Notes: generated by a model from the sequence alone, not told the origin. DNA of 20,165 bases from JBAVQS01 sp049694275 (GCA_049694275.1 JBAVQS010000422.1:1-20165), one strand, 5' to 3'. Positions 7,947 to 16,159 are shown, counted from the first letter of the stretch. Made by a program: numbers and translations.

Positions 7947-8642
7947 ATGCGCCCAGCAAAAATTCTCGTCGTTGACGACGAGCCGCACCTGCTCAAGTTG
8001 GTCCGTTCCAACCTGGAAGCGGCTCATTACAAAGTTATTGTCGCCATGGATGGCGCCAGCGCTCTGGCTATGCTGGAAAAAGAGGGCGCCGATCTGGTGC
8101 TCCTCGATGTCATGATGCCTGGTATGGACGGGTTCGAGGTGCTGCAAAAGATTCGCGAATTCTCTGTCGTGCCGGTGGTAATTTTGACCGCCAAGGATCA
8201 GGATGTAGACGAGTTGCGAGGGTTTGGCCTCGGGGCGGACGACTATATCCGCAAGCCCTTCTCAGTGCAACTTTTACTTGTCCGCATCCAGGCCGTGTTG
8301 CGTCGTGGCGCGCCGTCTGAAGAGGTTATGACCCGACCGCCTTTCGTCGCGGGGGATTTCATGATGGATTTCACCCAGCGGCGGGTAACGGTGCGCGGCA
8401 AGGAGGTCAAGCTTGGCCCGACCGAATGGAAGCTCCTTACGCAGCTTGTGACGAATGCCGGCCGCGTGATGTTGCACGCAGATCTGCTCCGCAAAGTGTG
8501 GGGGCCTGAATACGGGGGCGAGACCGAGTATCTGCGCGTTTATATTAGCTATCTGCGAAACAAGATCGAGGAGGACGCCCCCCATCCGAAATATATCCTG
8601 ACGGAGCATGGGGTGGGGTATTCATTTCGTAGGTCGGAATAG
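7947..8642 (+). CDS. OmpR/PhoB-family response regulator
   Basis: The 231-residue two-domain regulator has an N-terminal receiver (about 4-120) with acidic pocket Asp10-Asp11, phospho-acceptor Asp54 in LLDVMMPG, Thr81 and Lys103 (KPF). A winged-helix DNA-binding domain (about 130-230) ends in the HGVGYSF turn usual for OmpR-type proteins. It should be a phosphorylation-controlled transcription factor. No histidine kinase is encoded next to it, so the partner is elsewhere. It is transcribed divergently from nuoB; the regulated genes cannot be told from sequence. The downstream methyltransferase starts 48 nt later, so transcription may continue into it. Confidence 0.93.
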   Translation: MRPAKILVVDDEPHLLKLVRSNLEAAHYKVIVAMDGASALAMLEKEGADLVLLDVMMPGMDGFEVLQKIREFSVVPVVILTAKDQDVDELRGFGLGADDYIRKPFSVQLLLVRIQAVLRRGAPSEEVMTRPPFVAGDFMMDFTQRRVTVRGKEVKLGPTEWKLLTQLVTNAGRVMLHADLLRKVWGPEYGGETEYLRVYISYLRNKIEEDAPHPKYILTEHGVGYSFRRSE

Positions 8643-8690
8643 CCCAGATCCGACCGACGAGTTTGAATAACGTTCTTGACGGCAGGACAT

Positions 8691-9644
8691 ATGGTTTCAA
8701 AAGTGCTTGCTCTACAACAGACAGATCGACCGGCGCCACACATTGCAAGGCATGTTATTGCCGCGGATTACGAAATCTATAATGTCGATGCGTTTGAATG
8801 GCTGGATCATGCTGCGGAGAATTCGATTCATGCGGTCGTGACCGATCCCCCATATGGGTTGGTTGAGTATACCCAGAAAGAGCTTGACAAATTAAAGAAT
8901 GGACACGGCGGGGTCTGGCGAATCCCGCCCTCCTTTGATGGCCACAAACGGCAGCCACTTCCGCGCTTTACGGTGTTGACGGAACAGGATCGCCAGGCCT
9001 TGCGCGATTTTTTTAGTCGTTTTGCGCAGGCGGTGATCCGCGTTCTTGTTCCCGGCGCACACGTTTTTGTCGCGACCAATCCCCTGGTTTCGGAACTGGT
9101 CTATCAGCCCTTTATCGAGGCCGGTTTCGAAAAGCGCGGGGAAATTATCAGGACGGTCTATACGCTCCGCGGCGGAGATCGTCCCAAGAACGCGCACGCC
9201 GAGTTCCCGGGTGTGACCGTGATGCCGAAATCTTGCTGGGAACCCTGGGGCTTGTTTCGCAAGCCGTGTGAAGGACGTGTACAGGATAATCTCCGCAAAT
9301 GGAAGACAGGCGGGTTAAGACGTATTTCGGAAGATGAGCCTTTCAAGGATTTGATCGTTTCGTCGCCCGCGCGTGGCACAGAGCGACTGGTCGCCCCACA
9401 TCCTTCGCTCAAACCGCAGCATTTTCTCAGACAGTTGGTCCGTGCTTGTCTCCCGCTGGGCGAAGGGATTATCCTCGATCCATTTATGGGGTCTGGCTCG
9501 ATGATCGCCGCAGCTTTGAACCTTGGCCTCAAGAGCGTTGGTCTGGAAATCAACCCCGAGTATTTTGAAATAGCCGTTTCTGCTATTCCGCAACTCGCCG
9601 CGCTTGAGATTAACGAGGGTCGCCATAATGGTTCGAAAAGATGA
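8691..9644 (+). CDS. Site-specific DNA methyltransferase (N6-adenine or N4-cytosine, beta class)
   Basis: This protein transfers methyl from S-adenosylmethionine to an exocyclic amino group of a DNA base. The catalytic motif IV, DPPY at residues 52-55, comes before the AdoMet-binding motif I, LDPFMGSG around residues 262-269, which is the beta-class order of the N6_N4_Mtase family. About 200 residues between them hold the putative target-recognition region. I prefer the ATG at 8691 (317 residues) because AGGA precedes it at good spacing; an in-frame TTG at 8676 lacks this. The gene overlaps the following candidate endonuclease by 17 nt, which suggests one restriction-modification unit. DPPY alone does not separate adenine from cytosine targets. 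Confidence 0.9.
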   Translation: MVSKVLALQQTDRPAPHIARHVIAADYEIYNVDAFEWLDHAAENSIHAVVTDPPYGLVEYTQKELDKLKNGHGGVWRIPPSFDGHKRQPLPRFTVLTEQDRQALRDFFSRFAQAVIRVLVPGAHVFVATNPLVSELVYQPFIEAGFEKRGEIIRTVYTLRGGDRPKNAHAEFPGVTVMPKSCWEPWGLFRKPCEGRVQDNLRKWKTGGLRRISEDEPFKDLIVSSPARGTERLVAPHPSLKPQHFLRQLVRACLPLGEGIILDPFMGSGSMIAAALNLGLKSVGLEINPEYFEIAVSAIPQLAALEINEGRHNGSKR

Positions 9645-10239
9645 TTTCGACAGTCGCGTGCCCTTGCCTCCAGGCCTGAACATTGCGGCGATTCGCAACG
9701 CGATAGACTATGTTGAACGTGAACTTGCGGACCTGGTCGAAATCTATCACGAACAAGCTAATGTATTCAGCGGTCTTGTCGGGATATTTGGCGCCAAGGC
9801 GCTGGATGCGACCAGTGTTTACGAAAAGAACCGGAATATCGACGTCGCTCAACAGCGATTCCCCGATCTTTGTCGGAAAGGGAGTGGCCCGAATCCCTCT
9901 CCAATTGATTGTCTTGAATCAAAAGGAAGCAAACGGCCTTGGGCAATTCAGTCGCATTACGATCATCCGGGATGGTATATAATTTGGCGGTATCTTGTCG
10001 ATCCTACGACGTCATTAGAATCTGGGCGGCCGGTGATCATTTGGCGAGTCGATGTCGTCTTTTTGGAAAAAGGGGATTGGAAATATGAGGCAAGTAGCGC
10101 CGGCAGTCAGGGCGGGGGACGGACGCATACGTTTGGAGTGCGCGAGGTTGCCAGCAAACTAAAGGGAAAAGCGGTTTATCAACGAAAAGATGTGCGTATT
10201 GTAGGAAACAAGGCCGTTCCGGTTGATGAGCCCGGTTAA
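9628..10239 (+). CDS. Candidate type II restriction endonuclease (PD-(D/E)XK), partner of the methyltransferase
   Basis: I do not recognise a named family for this 203-residue protein. It contains Pro79-Asp80, then 16 residues, then Glu97-Ser-Lys99: a textbook PD-Xn-EXK spacing, followed by His110/His113 and a WYIIWRYLVD strand. This matches the catalytic core of many type II restriction enzymes. It starts inside the end of the methyltransferase gene, with GAGGG 7 nt upstream of the ATG at 9628. That is the usual arrangement of a cognate methylase and nuclease. By eye its DNA is more AT-rich than the genes around it, which suits horizontal transfer. Alternatives are a control protein or an unrelated accessory factor. 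Confidence 0.65.
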   Translation: MVRKDDFDSRVPLPPGLNIAAIRNAIDYVERELADLVEIYHEQANVFSGLVGIFGAKALDATSVYEKNRNIDVAQQRFPDLCRKGSGPNPSPIDCLESKGSKRPWAIQSHYDHPGWYIIWRYLVDPTTSLESGRPVIIWRVDVVFLEKGDWKYEASSAGSQGGGRTHTFGVREVASKLKGKAVYQRKDVRIVGNKAVPVDEPG

Positions 10240-10292
10240 ATGAGGACGGCATAGCACTGATCACTCAATCTCTATCAATAGGGGGAAAGCTC

Positions 10293-11678
10293 ATGGCAGA
10301 AACACAATATGATGTAATCATTATCGGGGGCGGTCCCGGTGGATATGTGGCCGCTATTCGCGCCGCTCAACTAGGCATGAAGGTTGGCCTGGTTGAAAAG
10401 CAGTGGATGGGCGGCGTCTGTTTAAATATCGGGTGCATTCCCTCCAAAGCGCTGTTACATAATGCTGCGGTGATTCGGAATTTTCAGGACGCCAAAGAGT
10501 ATGGCATTACGGTCGGCGAGTGGACGGCGAATTACGAGGTTGCCTACACCCGCAGCCGTAACGTATCGAACCGGCTCGTCAAGGGCGTCGAGTTCTTGAT
10601 GAAAAAGAACAAGATCGACGTGTTCAAGGACGAGGCGGTGCTGACTCCTCAAAAGGGCATCGAACTCAAGGGGGGGCAAAAGCTCAGCGCCAAGAATATT
10701 ATCCTGGCGACCGGCGCACGCCCACGCTCCATTCCGGGGTTGGATCTCGACGGCAAGAATGTCATCTCGTCGTGGGAAGCGATCATGCTGCGCGAGGTGC
10801 CCACCCCCATCGTTATTGTAGGGGCGAGCGCCATCGGCGTCGAGTTTGCAACCGTCTATCGCGCGTACGGTGCAGACATCACGATCCTCGAAGCGTTGCC
10901 ACACCTCTTGCCCAAAGAGGATGAAGAGGTGAGCCGCGAGTTTGAAAAGCAGATGACCAAAGCGGGAATCAAGTGGAAGACCAATGCCAAGGTCGAGCGC
11001 GCCGAGGTCAAGGAAGGGCAGATCAACCTCCAGGTGACGACGCCGCAGGGGAGCGAGACCGTGCCGGCGCAAAAAGTGCTGGTGGCGGTCGGCATCCAGC
11101 CGAACAGCGATAACATCGGCCTGGAAGCGCTCGGGGTCAAGATCGATCGCGGGGCTATCGTCGTGGATGACTATATGCAGACGAACGTGCCGGGCATCTA
11201 TGCGATCGGCGATGTGACGATGAAGCTCGCGCTGGCCCACGTTGCTTCTGCGCAAGGCATCCTTGCCGTCGAGCACATGGCGAAAAAGGAGCCGCGCTCG
11301 CTGGATTACAACTCGATTCCGCGCTGCACCTATTCCAATCCCCAGGTCGCCTCGTTCGGCCTCACCGAAGCGCAAGCACAAGAACGGGGCGCCGATTACA
11401 GCATCGGCAAGTTTCCCTTCCAGGCGAATGGCAAAGCGCTCGGCCTTAACGATTATGCAGGCTTTATCAAGATCATCGCCGACAAGAAATTTGGCGAGAT
11501 CCTTGGCGTCCACATGATTGGGCCCGAAGTAACCGACCTGACCGGTGAGTTTTCGCTCGCCATGTCGATGGAAATGACGCCGCTCGAAATCGCCCACGCA
11601 GTCCACGCTCACCCGACCCTCACCGAGGTCGTCGGCGAAGCTGCCCTGGCAACTATGGGCGAGGCGATACATATCTAA
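10293..11678 (+). CDS. lpdA: Dihydrolipoyl dehydrogenase (E3)
   Basis: The 461-residue flavoprotein reoxidises dihydrolipoamide on E2 and passes electrons via FAD to NAD+. It opens with the FAD-binding GGGPGG (12-17) and has the redox disulfide Cys43/Cys48 in GGVCLNIGCIPSK. A second Rossmann motif (VGASAIGVEFA), the TNVPGIYAIGD segment and the C-terminal HAHPTLTE with the catalytic His-Glu pair complete it. A run of G residues about 9 nt before the ATG serves as ribosome site. It is the first gene of a co-directional run, separated from pdh E1/E2 by four unrelated genes but presumably supplying that complex, and possibly other 2-oxoacid dehydrogenases or glycine cleavage. Confidence 0.96.
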   Translation: MAETQYDVIIIGGGPGGYVAAIRAAQLGMKVGLVEKQWMGGVCLNIGCIPSKALLHNAAVIRNFQDAKEYGITVGEWTANYEVAYTRSRNVSNRLVKGVEFLMKKNKIDVFKDEAVLTPQKGIELKGGQKLSAKNIILATGARPRSIPGLDLDGKNVISSWEAIMLREVPTPIVIVGASAIGVEFATVYRAYGADITILEALPHLLPKEDEEVSREFEKQMTKAGIKWKTNAKVERAEVKEGQINLQVTTPQGSETVPAQKVLVAVGIQPNSDNIGLEALGVKIDRGAIVVDDYMQTNVPGIYAIGDVTMKLALAHVASAQGILAVEHMAKKEPRSLDYNSIPRCTYSNPQVASFGLTEAQAQERGADYSIGKFPFQANGKALGLNDYAGFIKIIADKKFGEILGVHMIGPEVTDLTGEFSLAMSMEMTPLEIAHAVHAHPTLTEVVGEAALATMGEAIHI

Positions 11679-11726
11679 TTCGAGATTCAGCATTCCGAAC
11701 TTAATGCTGAATCTCGAATTCTTAAT
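11677..11726. repeat. Heptad-built palindromic spacer 1 (18-bp perfect inverted repeat)
   Basis: Arms 11677-11694 and 11703-11720 are perfectly complementary over 18 bp around an 8-nt loop. From 11678 the sequence also divides into seven consecutive 7-mers: three of pattern ATTCNNN, then four of pattern NNNNAAT, all in one register. It begins at the lpdA stop and its right arm contains the ATG of the next gene. No T-run follows, so it is not a typical terminator. Confidence 0.85.
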
Positions 11727-12252
11727 CCCAGTGCATCTCAAGGATAAATCCACCCCGCGCCAGTTCAAGATTCATCCGACCGCGTTTATTGCCGAGACTG
11801 CGACGGTGATCGGCGATGTAACGATTGCAAAGGATTCATCCGTCTGGTTCAGCGCGGTACTGCGCGGCGATGCCGCGCCGATTACAGTAGGGGAGGGGAC
11901 GAACGTGCAGGATGGCGCAGTGCTGCATGTGGATGAGGACGTCCCTTGCCGGATTGGGAACCGGGTGACCATCGGCCACGGCGCGATTGTCCACGGCGCG
12001 CTGGTCGAAGATGATGTGCTCATCGGCCTTGGCGCAATCGTTCTGAACAAGGCACACATTGGTTCGTTCTCGCTCATCGCCGCTGGCGCGCTGGTCCCCG
12101 AAGGGATGGAGATCCCGCCGCGTTCGCTCGTCATGGGCGTGCCCGGCAAGATCGTTCGCCCGGTGAGCGATGCCGACATGGAGCACATCCAGTCCGGCGC
12201 ACAGAACTATATCGAGCGCGCGCGAAATTATTGGAAAGGAATCTACAAGTAG
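11704..12252 (+). CDS. Gamma-class carbonic anhydrase family protein
   Basis: This 182-residue left-handed beta-helix protein has hexapeptide repeats throughout. The three zinc ligands of the gamma-carbonic anhydrase family are at His75, His92 and His97, with conserved Arg54, Asp56, Gln69 and Asp70 nearby. It resembles the YrdA/PaaY branch, whose members may hydrate CO2 or be inactive homologues. Length is normal. The first in-frame ATG (11704) lies inside the palindromic spacer and has no Shine-Dalgarno, so the first residues (MLNLEF) are translated from repeat DNA. A GTG at 11731 is an alternative start, also without a clear ribosome site. Confidence 0.88.
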   Translation: MLNLEFLIPVHLKDKSTPRQFKIHPTAFIAETATVIGDVTIAKDSSVWFSAVLRGDAAPITVGEGTNVQDGAVLHVDEDVPCRIGNRVTIGHGAIVHGALVEDDVLIGLGAIVLNKAHIGSFSLIAAGALVPEGMEIPPRSLVMGVPGKIVRPVSDADMEHIQSGAQNYIERARNYWKGIYK

Positions 12253-12329
12253 CAGGTCACAGGCCACAGGCTGCATATTCTATGACCTGTGCGACCTGTG
12301 ACTTGCAACCTGGGACCTGAGACTTGAAC
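12253..12329. repeat. Heptad-built spacer 2 with imperfect hairpin
   Basis: From 12253 to 12329 the sequence divides into eleven 7-mers in one register. The first three begin CAGG; the last six mostly follow YYTGNNA, roughly the reverse complement. An imperfect hairpin forms from GTCACAGG (12256-12263) with CCTGTGAC (12295-12302) and CACAGG (12265-12270) with CCTGTG (12286-12291). It starts one base after the carbonic anhydrase stop, and its last unit contains the TTG start of the next gene. Confidence 0.8.
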
Positions 12330-13709
12330 ATTGGCATAATCGGCGGTGGTTTTGCGGGTATGACTGCCGCGTATGAGCTGGGCAAGCTGGGACACAAGGC
12401 GATCCTGTTCGAGCGGATGCCCGAATTGGGTGGCCTGGCGGGGACCTTTCCCATCGAAGGGACGCGGCTGGAACGCGGCTATCATCACTGGTTTACCTCT
12501 GACACCCACATTGTCGATTTGATGGGCGAGTTGGGGCTCGGCGAGCGGGTGATGTGGATTCCCAGCAAAACCGGCTGGTTTGAAAAGGGCCAGATCTGGA
12601 GCATGGTCTCGCCGGTGGATGTGCTCAAGCTGGGCACTCTGCCGTTCGCCGACCGTATCCGTCTGGGACTCGTCACCTTTTACCTGACCTATTTGCAGAG
12701 CGCGCGCAGCAATTTTAGCAAATACGAAAAAATTACTGCCGCCGAGTGGTGGAAAAAGAACGCGGGCGGCCAGGTGTGGGACAAGGTGTGGGAGCCGATG
12801 TTTCGCGGCAAGTTTGGCGCACAAGCGCCCAATATCCCGATGGTGTGGCACTGGTACAAGATCGTGTTGCGCATTGGCTCGAGGCGGAATATCGGCAAGG
12901 AAGAGCTTGGCTACCCACGCGGCTCGTTCCAGGTGCTGATTGACGCGTTGGAAAAGGCAATCAAGGACAAGGGCGGTCAGGTCGTTACCGGCGCGACGGT
13001 CAAGCGCATTGTGGTTGAAAACGGTGTGGCCTGCGGGCTTGCGTTCGCAGACGATGAGAGTACGCGCGCGGCGCTGGCTACGGCCGGCTTACAGCCGAAC
13101 GCGCAGGGCTATCTTTTCTTCGACCGGGTGTATAGCAGCGCGCCCCCCTTTATCACCGAACGCCTGGTTCCCGAGCTCCCTCCGGCATATCTCGACAAGA
13201 TGCATGCGGCCAAGTATATGGCCGCTGTCCTCGTCATTTTGAAGATGAAGCAGTCGATGACGCCGCGCTACTGGCTGAACATTGCCGACCGCTCGATCCC
13301 GTTTGTGGCGACTATTGAGCAGACCAACTTTATCCCGCCCGAGGTCTATAACGACAAGCGCATCCTCTATGTCTCGAACTATCTCGACCCGGCCAGTCCC
13401 TATTTCCAGATGAACCGCGAAGAGCTCTTTAATGCCTACGTGCCGCACCTGCAAAAGATTAATCCGCGTTTTACGCCCGACTGGGTCGAGGAATACTGGC
13501 ATTTCAAAGAGGCGGCGGCTCAGCCCATTGTTCCGCTCAACTATTCGGGCCAGATTCCGGAACTACGCACGCCCATCCGCAATCTCTATCTCGGCAACAC
13601 GGCGCAGATCTACCCGGAGGACCGCGGCACCAACTATTCCGTGCGGTTGGGGCAGGACATGGCCAAGATGATCGACGAGGACGTTCAGCGCGGCAACGGG
13701 TGGAAGTAA
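12324..13709 (+). CDS. FAD-dependent oxidoreductase, amine-oxidase/protoporphyrinogen-oxidase-like
   Basis: The 461-residue protein opens with a Rossmann dinucleotide motif (GGGFAG at residues 7-12, ribose-binding Glu30) followed by GGLAGTF, the signature of the flavin amine oxidase / phytoene desaturase / protoporphyrinogen oxidase superfamily. The C-terminal stretch with LGNTAQIYPEDRGTNYSV fits the second FAD-contact region. The N-terminal ERGYHHWF segment is shared with proteins often found near polysaccharide or lipid genes; I cannot assign a substrate. No membrane segment or signal peptide is obvious. The start is TTG at 12324, with only a weak GGGA upstream because the spacer is made of heptad repeat. 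An ATG start (12360) would cut through the FAD motif. Confidence 0.85.
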   Translation: MNIGIIGGGFAGMTAAYELGKLGHKAILFERMPELGGLAGTFPIEGTRLERGYHHWFTSDTHIVDLMGELGLGERVMWIPSKTGWFEKGQIWSMVSPVDVLKLGTLPFADRIRLGLVTFYLTYLQSARSNFSKYEKITAAEWWKKNAGGQVWDKVWEPMFRGKFGAQAPNIPMVWHWYKIVLRIGSRRNIGKEELGYPRGSFQVLIDALEKAIKDKGGQVVTGATVKRIVVENGVACGLAFADDESTRAALATAGLQPNAQGYLFFDRVYSSAPPFITERLVPELPPAYLDKMHAAKYMAAVLVILKMKQSMTPRYWLNIADRSIPFVATIEQTNFIPPEVYNDKRILYVSNYLDPASPYFQMNREELFNAYVPHLQKINPRFTPDWVEEYWHFKEAAAQPIVPLNYSGQIPELRTPIRNLYLGNTAQIYPEDRGTNYSVRLGQDMAKMIDEDVQRGNGWK

Positions 13710-13732
13710 AAGTAGAAAGAGACAGGTAACCT

Positions 13733-14884
13733 ATGGCGGATACTCGCACCTCACATCCTTATTACATGTATGACGCCATTCAGGCGCAGCCGCGGACGTG
13801 GTCGGAGGTTGTCGCGCGGACGCAGGATGAGGCGCACCGGCTTGCGGTGCTCATGACCGGCGTCCATCGCGTGTTTCTCGTCGGCACCGGCACCTCGTTG
13901 CATGCCGCGCAAGCAGGTGAGATGCTCTTGCGCGCGTTCGCATCCTCCGCTCCGAAACCTGTGACCCAGGGCAAGCCACACGTCGACCCGTGGCAGGGAG
14001 ATCTCGATTATCGCGCGATGAGCGCGTTCGATTTCGCGCTCTATGGCCCTTCGCTCAACGCGTCCGATGCGGTCATCGTCATCAGCCATCGCGGCACCAA
14101 GAGCTTTTCAGTCAAGTCGCTCGAACGCGCGCACGAGCAGGGCTGCCGTACGATTCTCGTTACCGGGCAGGGGCCGCACGCCGTTCCAACGCCGGGGCTG
14201 ATTGACCATGTGCTCATCGGCTCTGCGCAAGAGGACTCGTCCGCACATACTTTTTCCTTTACGGCCAGTGTAGCGATCCTGTCCGTGCTGGCGCAGCAGC
14301 TCGGGCGTATCCGCAAGGCCACAGCCGGGCTTACGGATGAACTGCTCAAGGCGACCATCCCGCAGGCGATAAAAGCGGCGCTCGCGACCGAAGGGGCGGT
14401 GGCAGAGCTGGTGCGTAGTGGCTTTAGGCCGCGTGTGATTCGCATCGTCGGCGGCGGACCGGCGGCGATTGTGGCGACCGAGGCGGCGCTCAAGATTCGC
14501 GAGACCTCTTATCTCCAGGCGGAAGGCATGTCCACCGAGACGATGATTCACGGCCCTATGCAATCTGCGGACTGGGATGATCTCTTTATCGTGATTGCGC
14601 CGCAGGGGCCGGCTCGCGCCCGGACGCTTGAACTGGTCGAGATGATTAAAGAGATCGGCGCCTGGTATATTCTTGTGACCGACGGTCCGGTCGACAAGGC
14701 GGGTGACAAGGCGCTGGCGGTGATCCAGGCGCCGCCTGTCCCGGAGCCCTTTACGGTTCTCACCTGCCTCATTCCGCTCCAGCTTGCATCCTATCACCTT
14801 GCCCTTGTTAACGGTCGTAACCCTGATATCTTTCGGAAGGATGACGAGCGCTTTGCTCGCGCCAGTGCGCGTATCACACTATAG
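13733..14884 (+). CDS. Double-SIS-domain protein (GlmS isomerase/AgaS-like)
   Basis: The 383-residue protein has two sugar-isomerase (SIS) domains. The first has VGTGTSLHAA at 50-59 with later VIVISHRGTKS and EDSSAHTFSFT. The second contains GGGPAAIVATEAALKIRE and EGMSTETMIHGP, matching the isomerase half of glucosamine-6-phosphate synthase. The N-terminal glutaminase domain of GlmS is missing, so it cannot use glutamine directly. AgaS-type deaminase/isomerases or fructosamine-phosphate deglycases are the closest known roles. It binds a phosphosugar in the cytoplasm; which one is unclear. It starts 23 nt after the preceding gene with an AGG-type ribosome site. Confidence 0.85.
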   Translation: MADTRTSHPYYMYDAIQAQPRTWSEVVARTQDEAHRLAVLMTGVHRVFLVGTGTSLHAAQAGEMLLRAFASSAPKPVTQGKPHVDPWQGDLDYRAMSAFDFALYGPSLNASDAVIVISHRGTKSFSVKSLERAHEQGCRTILVTGQGPHAVPTPGLIDHVLIGSAQEDSSAHTFSFTASVAILSVLAQQLGRIRKATAGLTDELLKATIPQAIKAALATEGAVAELVRSGFRPRVIRIVGGGPAAIVATEAALKIRETSYLQAEGMSTETMIHGPMQSADWDDLFIVIAPQGPARARTLELVEMIKEIGAWYILVTDGPVDKAGDKALAVIQAPPVPEPFTVLTCLIPLQLASYHLALVNGRNPDIFRKDDERFARASARITL

Positions 14885-14949
14885 ATCGATGGAGGACACA
14901 AGGCGGGCGCCCAATGGGCTCGCTCCCGTCCTCTGTCGCCCGGTATCTT

Positions 14950-15807
14950 ATGAAATATTTCATTGAAAACGAACCGACCTCTCCGGTCAACTATCGCTAT
15001 CCGGTCGAGCGTGTGCTCTATCGGGGACGCTCGCGCTATCAACAGATCCTCGTCTTTGATTCACCCTTTCATGGGCGTGTAATGGCGCTCGACCACATCG
15101 TCCAGCTGACGACGCGCGAAGAACATTTCTATCACGAAATGCTGGTGCATCCCATTCTCCAGGCGCACCCCGACCCGCGCCATGTGCTGATTATCGGCGG
15201 CGGCGATGGCGGAACGCTGCGCGAGATCGTCAAATACCCTGCAATTGAGGAAGTGGTCGAATGTGAGCTCGATGAGAAGGTGGTGGAGGTCGCACGCAAA
15301 TTCTTTCCGCGTGTCGCCTCGGGCTACCGGGATCCGCGCGCGAAGGTCCTCTTTGCCGACGGCATGAAATACCTGCGCGAGACGGACAAGCGATTCGACG
15401 CGATCATCCTCGACCTGACCGACCCGATTGGCCCGGCCAAGCCCCTTTTTGAAAAACCCTTTTACCGATTGTGCGCGGAGCACCTGACCCCGAACGGTTT
15501 TCTCTGCGCCCAGACTGAATCGCTCCAGTTCCATGCGCGCACAGTGCGGAATGTGCACCGCGCGCTGGCGTCGGTCTTTCCAACGGTTGCCGTCGCCAGC
15601 ATCCCGCTCGCGATGTACCCCGGCAACTGGTGGACCTTTTCCGTCGGCAGCCAATCTCTTGATCCCCGCGAGGCGCGGAATTCGTTTACCCCGTCCACCC
15701 GTATCTATTCCAGGCCGGACCACAACTGGTTCTTTGTTCCGGAGGATCTCCTTGTCCGGCTGATGGGGCCGGCTGCGCGCCGGGGGCGTGTTATTACGAA
15801 ACTTTAA
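14950..15807 (+). CDS. speE: Spermidine synthase (polyamine aminopropyltransferase)
   Basis: The enzyme transfers an aminopropyl group from decarboxylated S-adenosylmethionine to putrescine or a related amine. With the ATG at 14950 (285 residues) the N-terminus aligns with the short bacterial form. Visible motifs are QLTTREEHFYHEM (52-64), the nucleotide-binding GGGDGG (83-88), ribose-binding Glu106 and DLTDPIGPA (155-163) with the catalytic Asp155 and Asp158. An in-frame ATG at 14914 would add 12 residues. GGAGG lies upstream of it, too far away, and it sits in the loop of a GC hairpin (14904-14928), so I prefer 14950, although that start has no Shine-Dalgarno. A terminator follows. Confidence 0.92.
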   Translation: MKYFIENEPTSPVNYRYPVERVLYRGRSRYQQILVFDSPFHGRVMALDHIVQLTTREEHFYHEMLVHPILQAHPDPRHVLIIGGGDGGTLREIVKYPAIEEVVECELDEKVVEVARKFFPRVASGYRDPRAKVLFADGMKYLRETDKRFDAIILDLTDPIGPAKPLFEKPFYRLCAEHLTPNGFLCAQTESLQFHARTVRNVHRALASVFPTVAVASIPLAMYPGNWWTFSVGSQSLDPREARNSFTPSTRIYSRPDHNWFFVPEDLLVRLMGPAARRGRVITKL

Positions 15808-15849
15808 CGCGCATCCGACCTATTCGGTGTTAGAATCAACAGTTGGATG

Positions 15850-15878
15850 CCGTAACTCTATAAGAGTTGCGGGTTTTA
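15850..15878 (+). terminator. Rho-independent terminator after speE
   Basis: A 9-bp stem, CCGTAACTC with GAGTTGCGG (one U-G wobble), closes a 5-nt TATAA loop and is followed by GTTTTAAT. It ends the lpdA-speE run 40 nt after the speE stop. Confidence 0.75.
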
Positions 15879-16159
15879 ATACAAGATTTTACTTGTTGGA
15901 TTTGGACCCAGTTTACTCATATTTGAGCGTTGCTTTTGTCCGGACAGGGGTGTTCGCGGCTGGCAACGCTTTTTAGCGTAAGGTGAGATAGAACATAGCA
16001 GCCGGGTGATGGGGAATCGGCCCGACGCAGGGCGCTCGCCCGGAAGAGCGTGCATTCGTGCGATGCAAGCACGACCAGCATCAGTCGCCAGGAGGGGCGA
16101 GGTATTTCTGGTGCGCCGATTCGAGGGATGCACAAAAACTCTCACGATAGGAGCAACCA
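15879..16159 (+). other. Structured intergenic leader before the pyruvate dehydrogenase genes
   Basis: This 280-nt stretch holds no convincing gene. From about 15955 it can form successive hairpins: CGGCTG with CAGCCG enclosing ACGCT-TTTT-AGCGT, then CGGG/CCCG, CGCTC/GAGCG, TGCAT/ATGCA and TCGCC/GGCGA around an AGGAGG loop (near 16090). The promoter should lie in its AT-rich left part (15890-15930), where I see only weak elements. I compared it by memory with cobalamin, c-di-AMP, TPP and other riboswitch classes and found no match. A normal AGGAG ribosome site precedes the E1-alpha ATG. Confidence 0.45.

Noticed and set aside
10455..11768. Minus-strand open frame of 437 codons opposite lpdA
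   Set aside because: It covers nearly all of an unambiguous lpdA and reads as a His/Arg/Asp-rich mirror of it; no promoter or ribosome site fits.
14893..14932. Hairpin between the SIS gene and speE as a terminator
   Set aside because: The GC-rich stem has no T-run after it and speE follows at once on the same strand. It is more useful as evidence against the ATG at 14914.
15955..16130. Possible cobalamin or c-di-AMP riboswitch
   Set aside because: A few short words (GGGTGA, GGGGAAT) resemble parts of these classes, but the conserved cores such as the B12 box are missing and the order does not fit.
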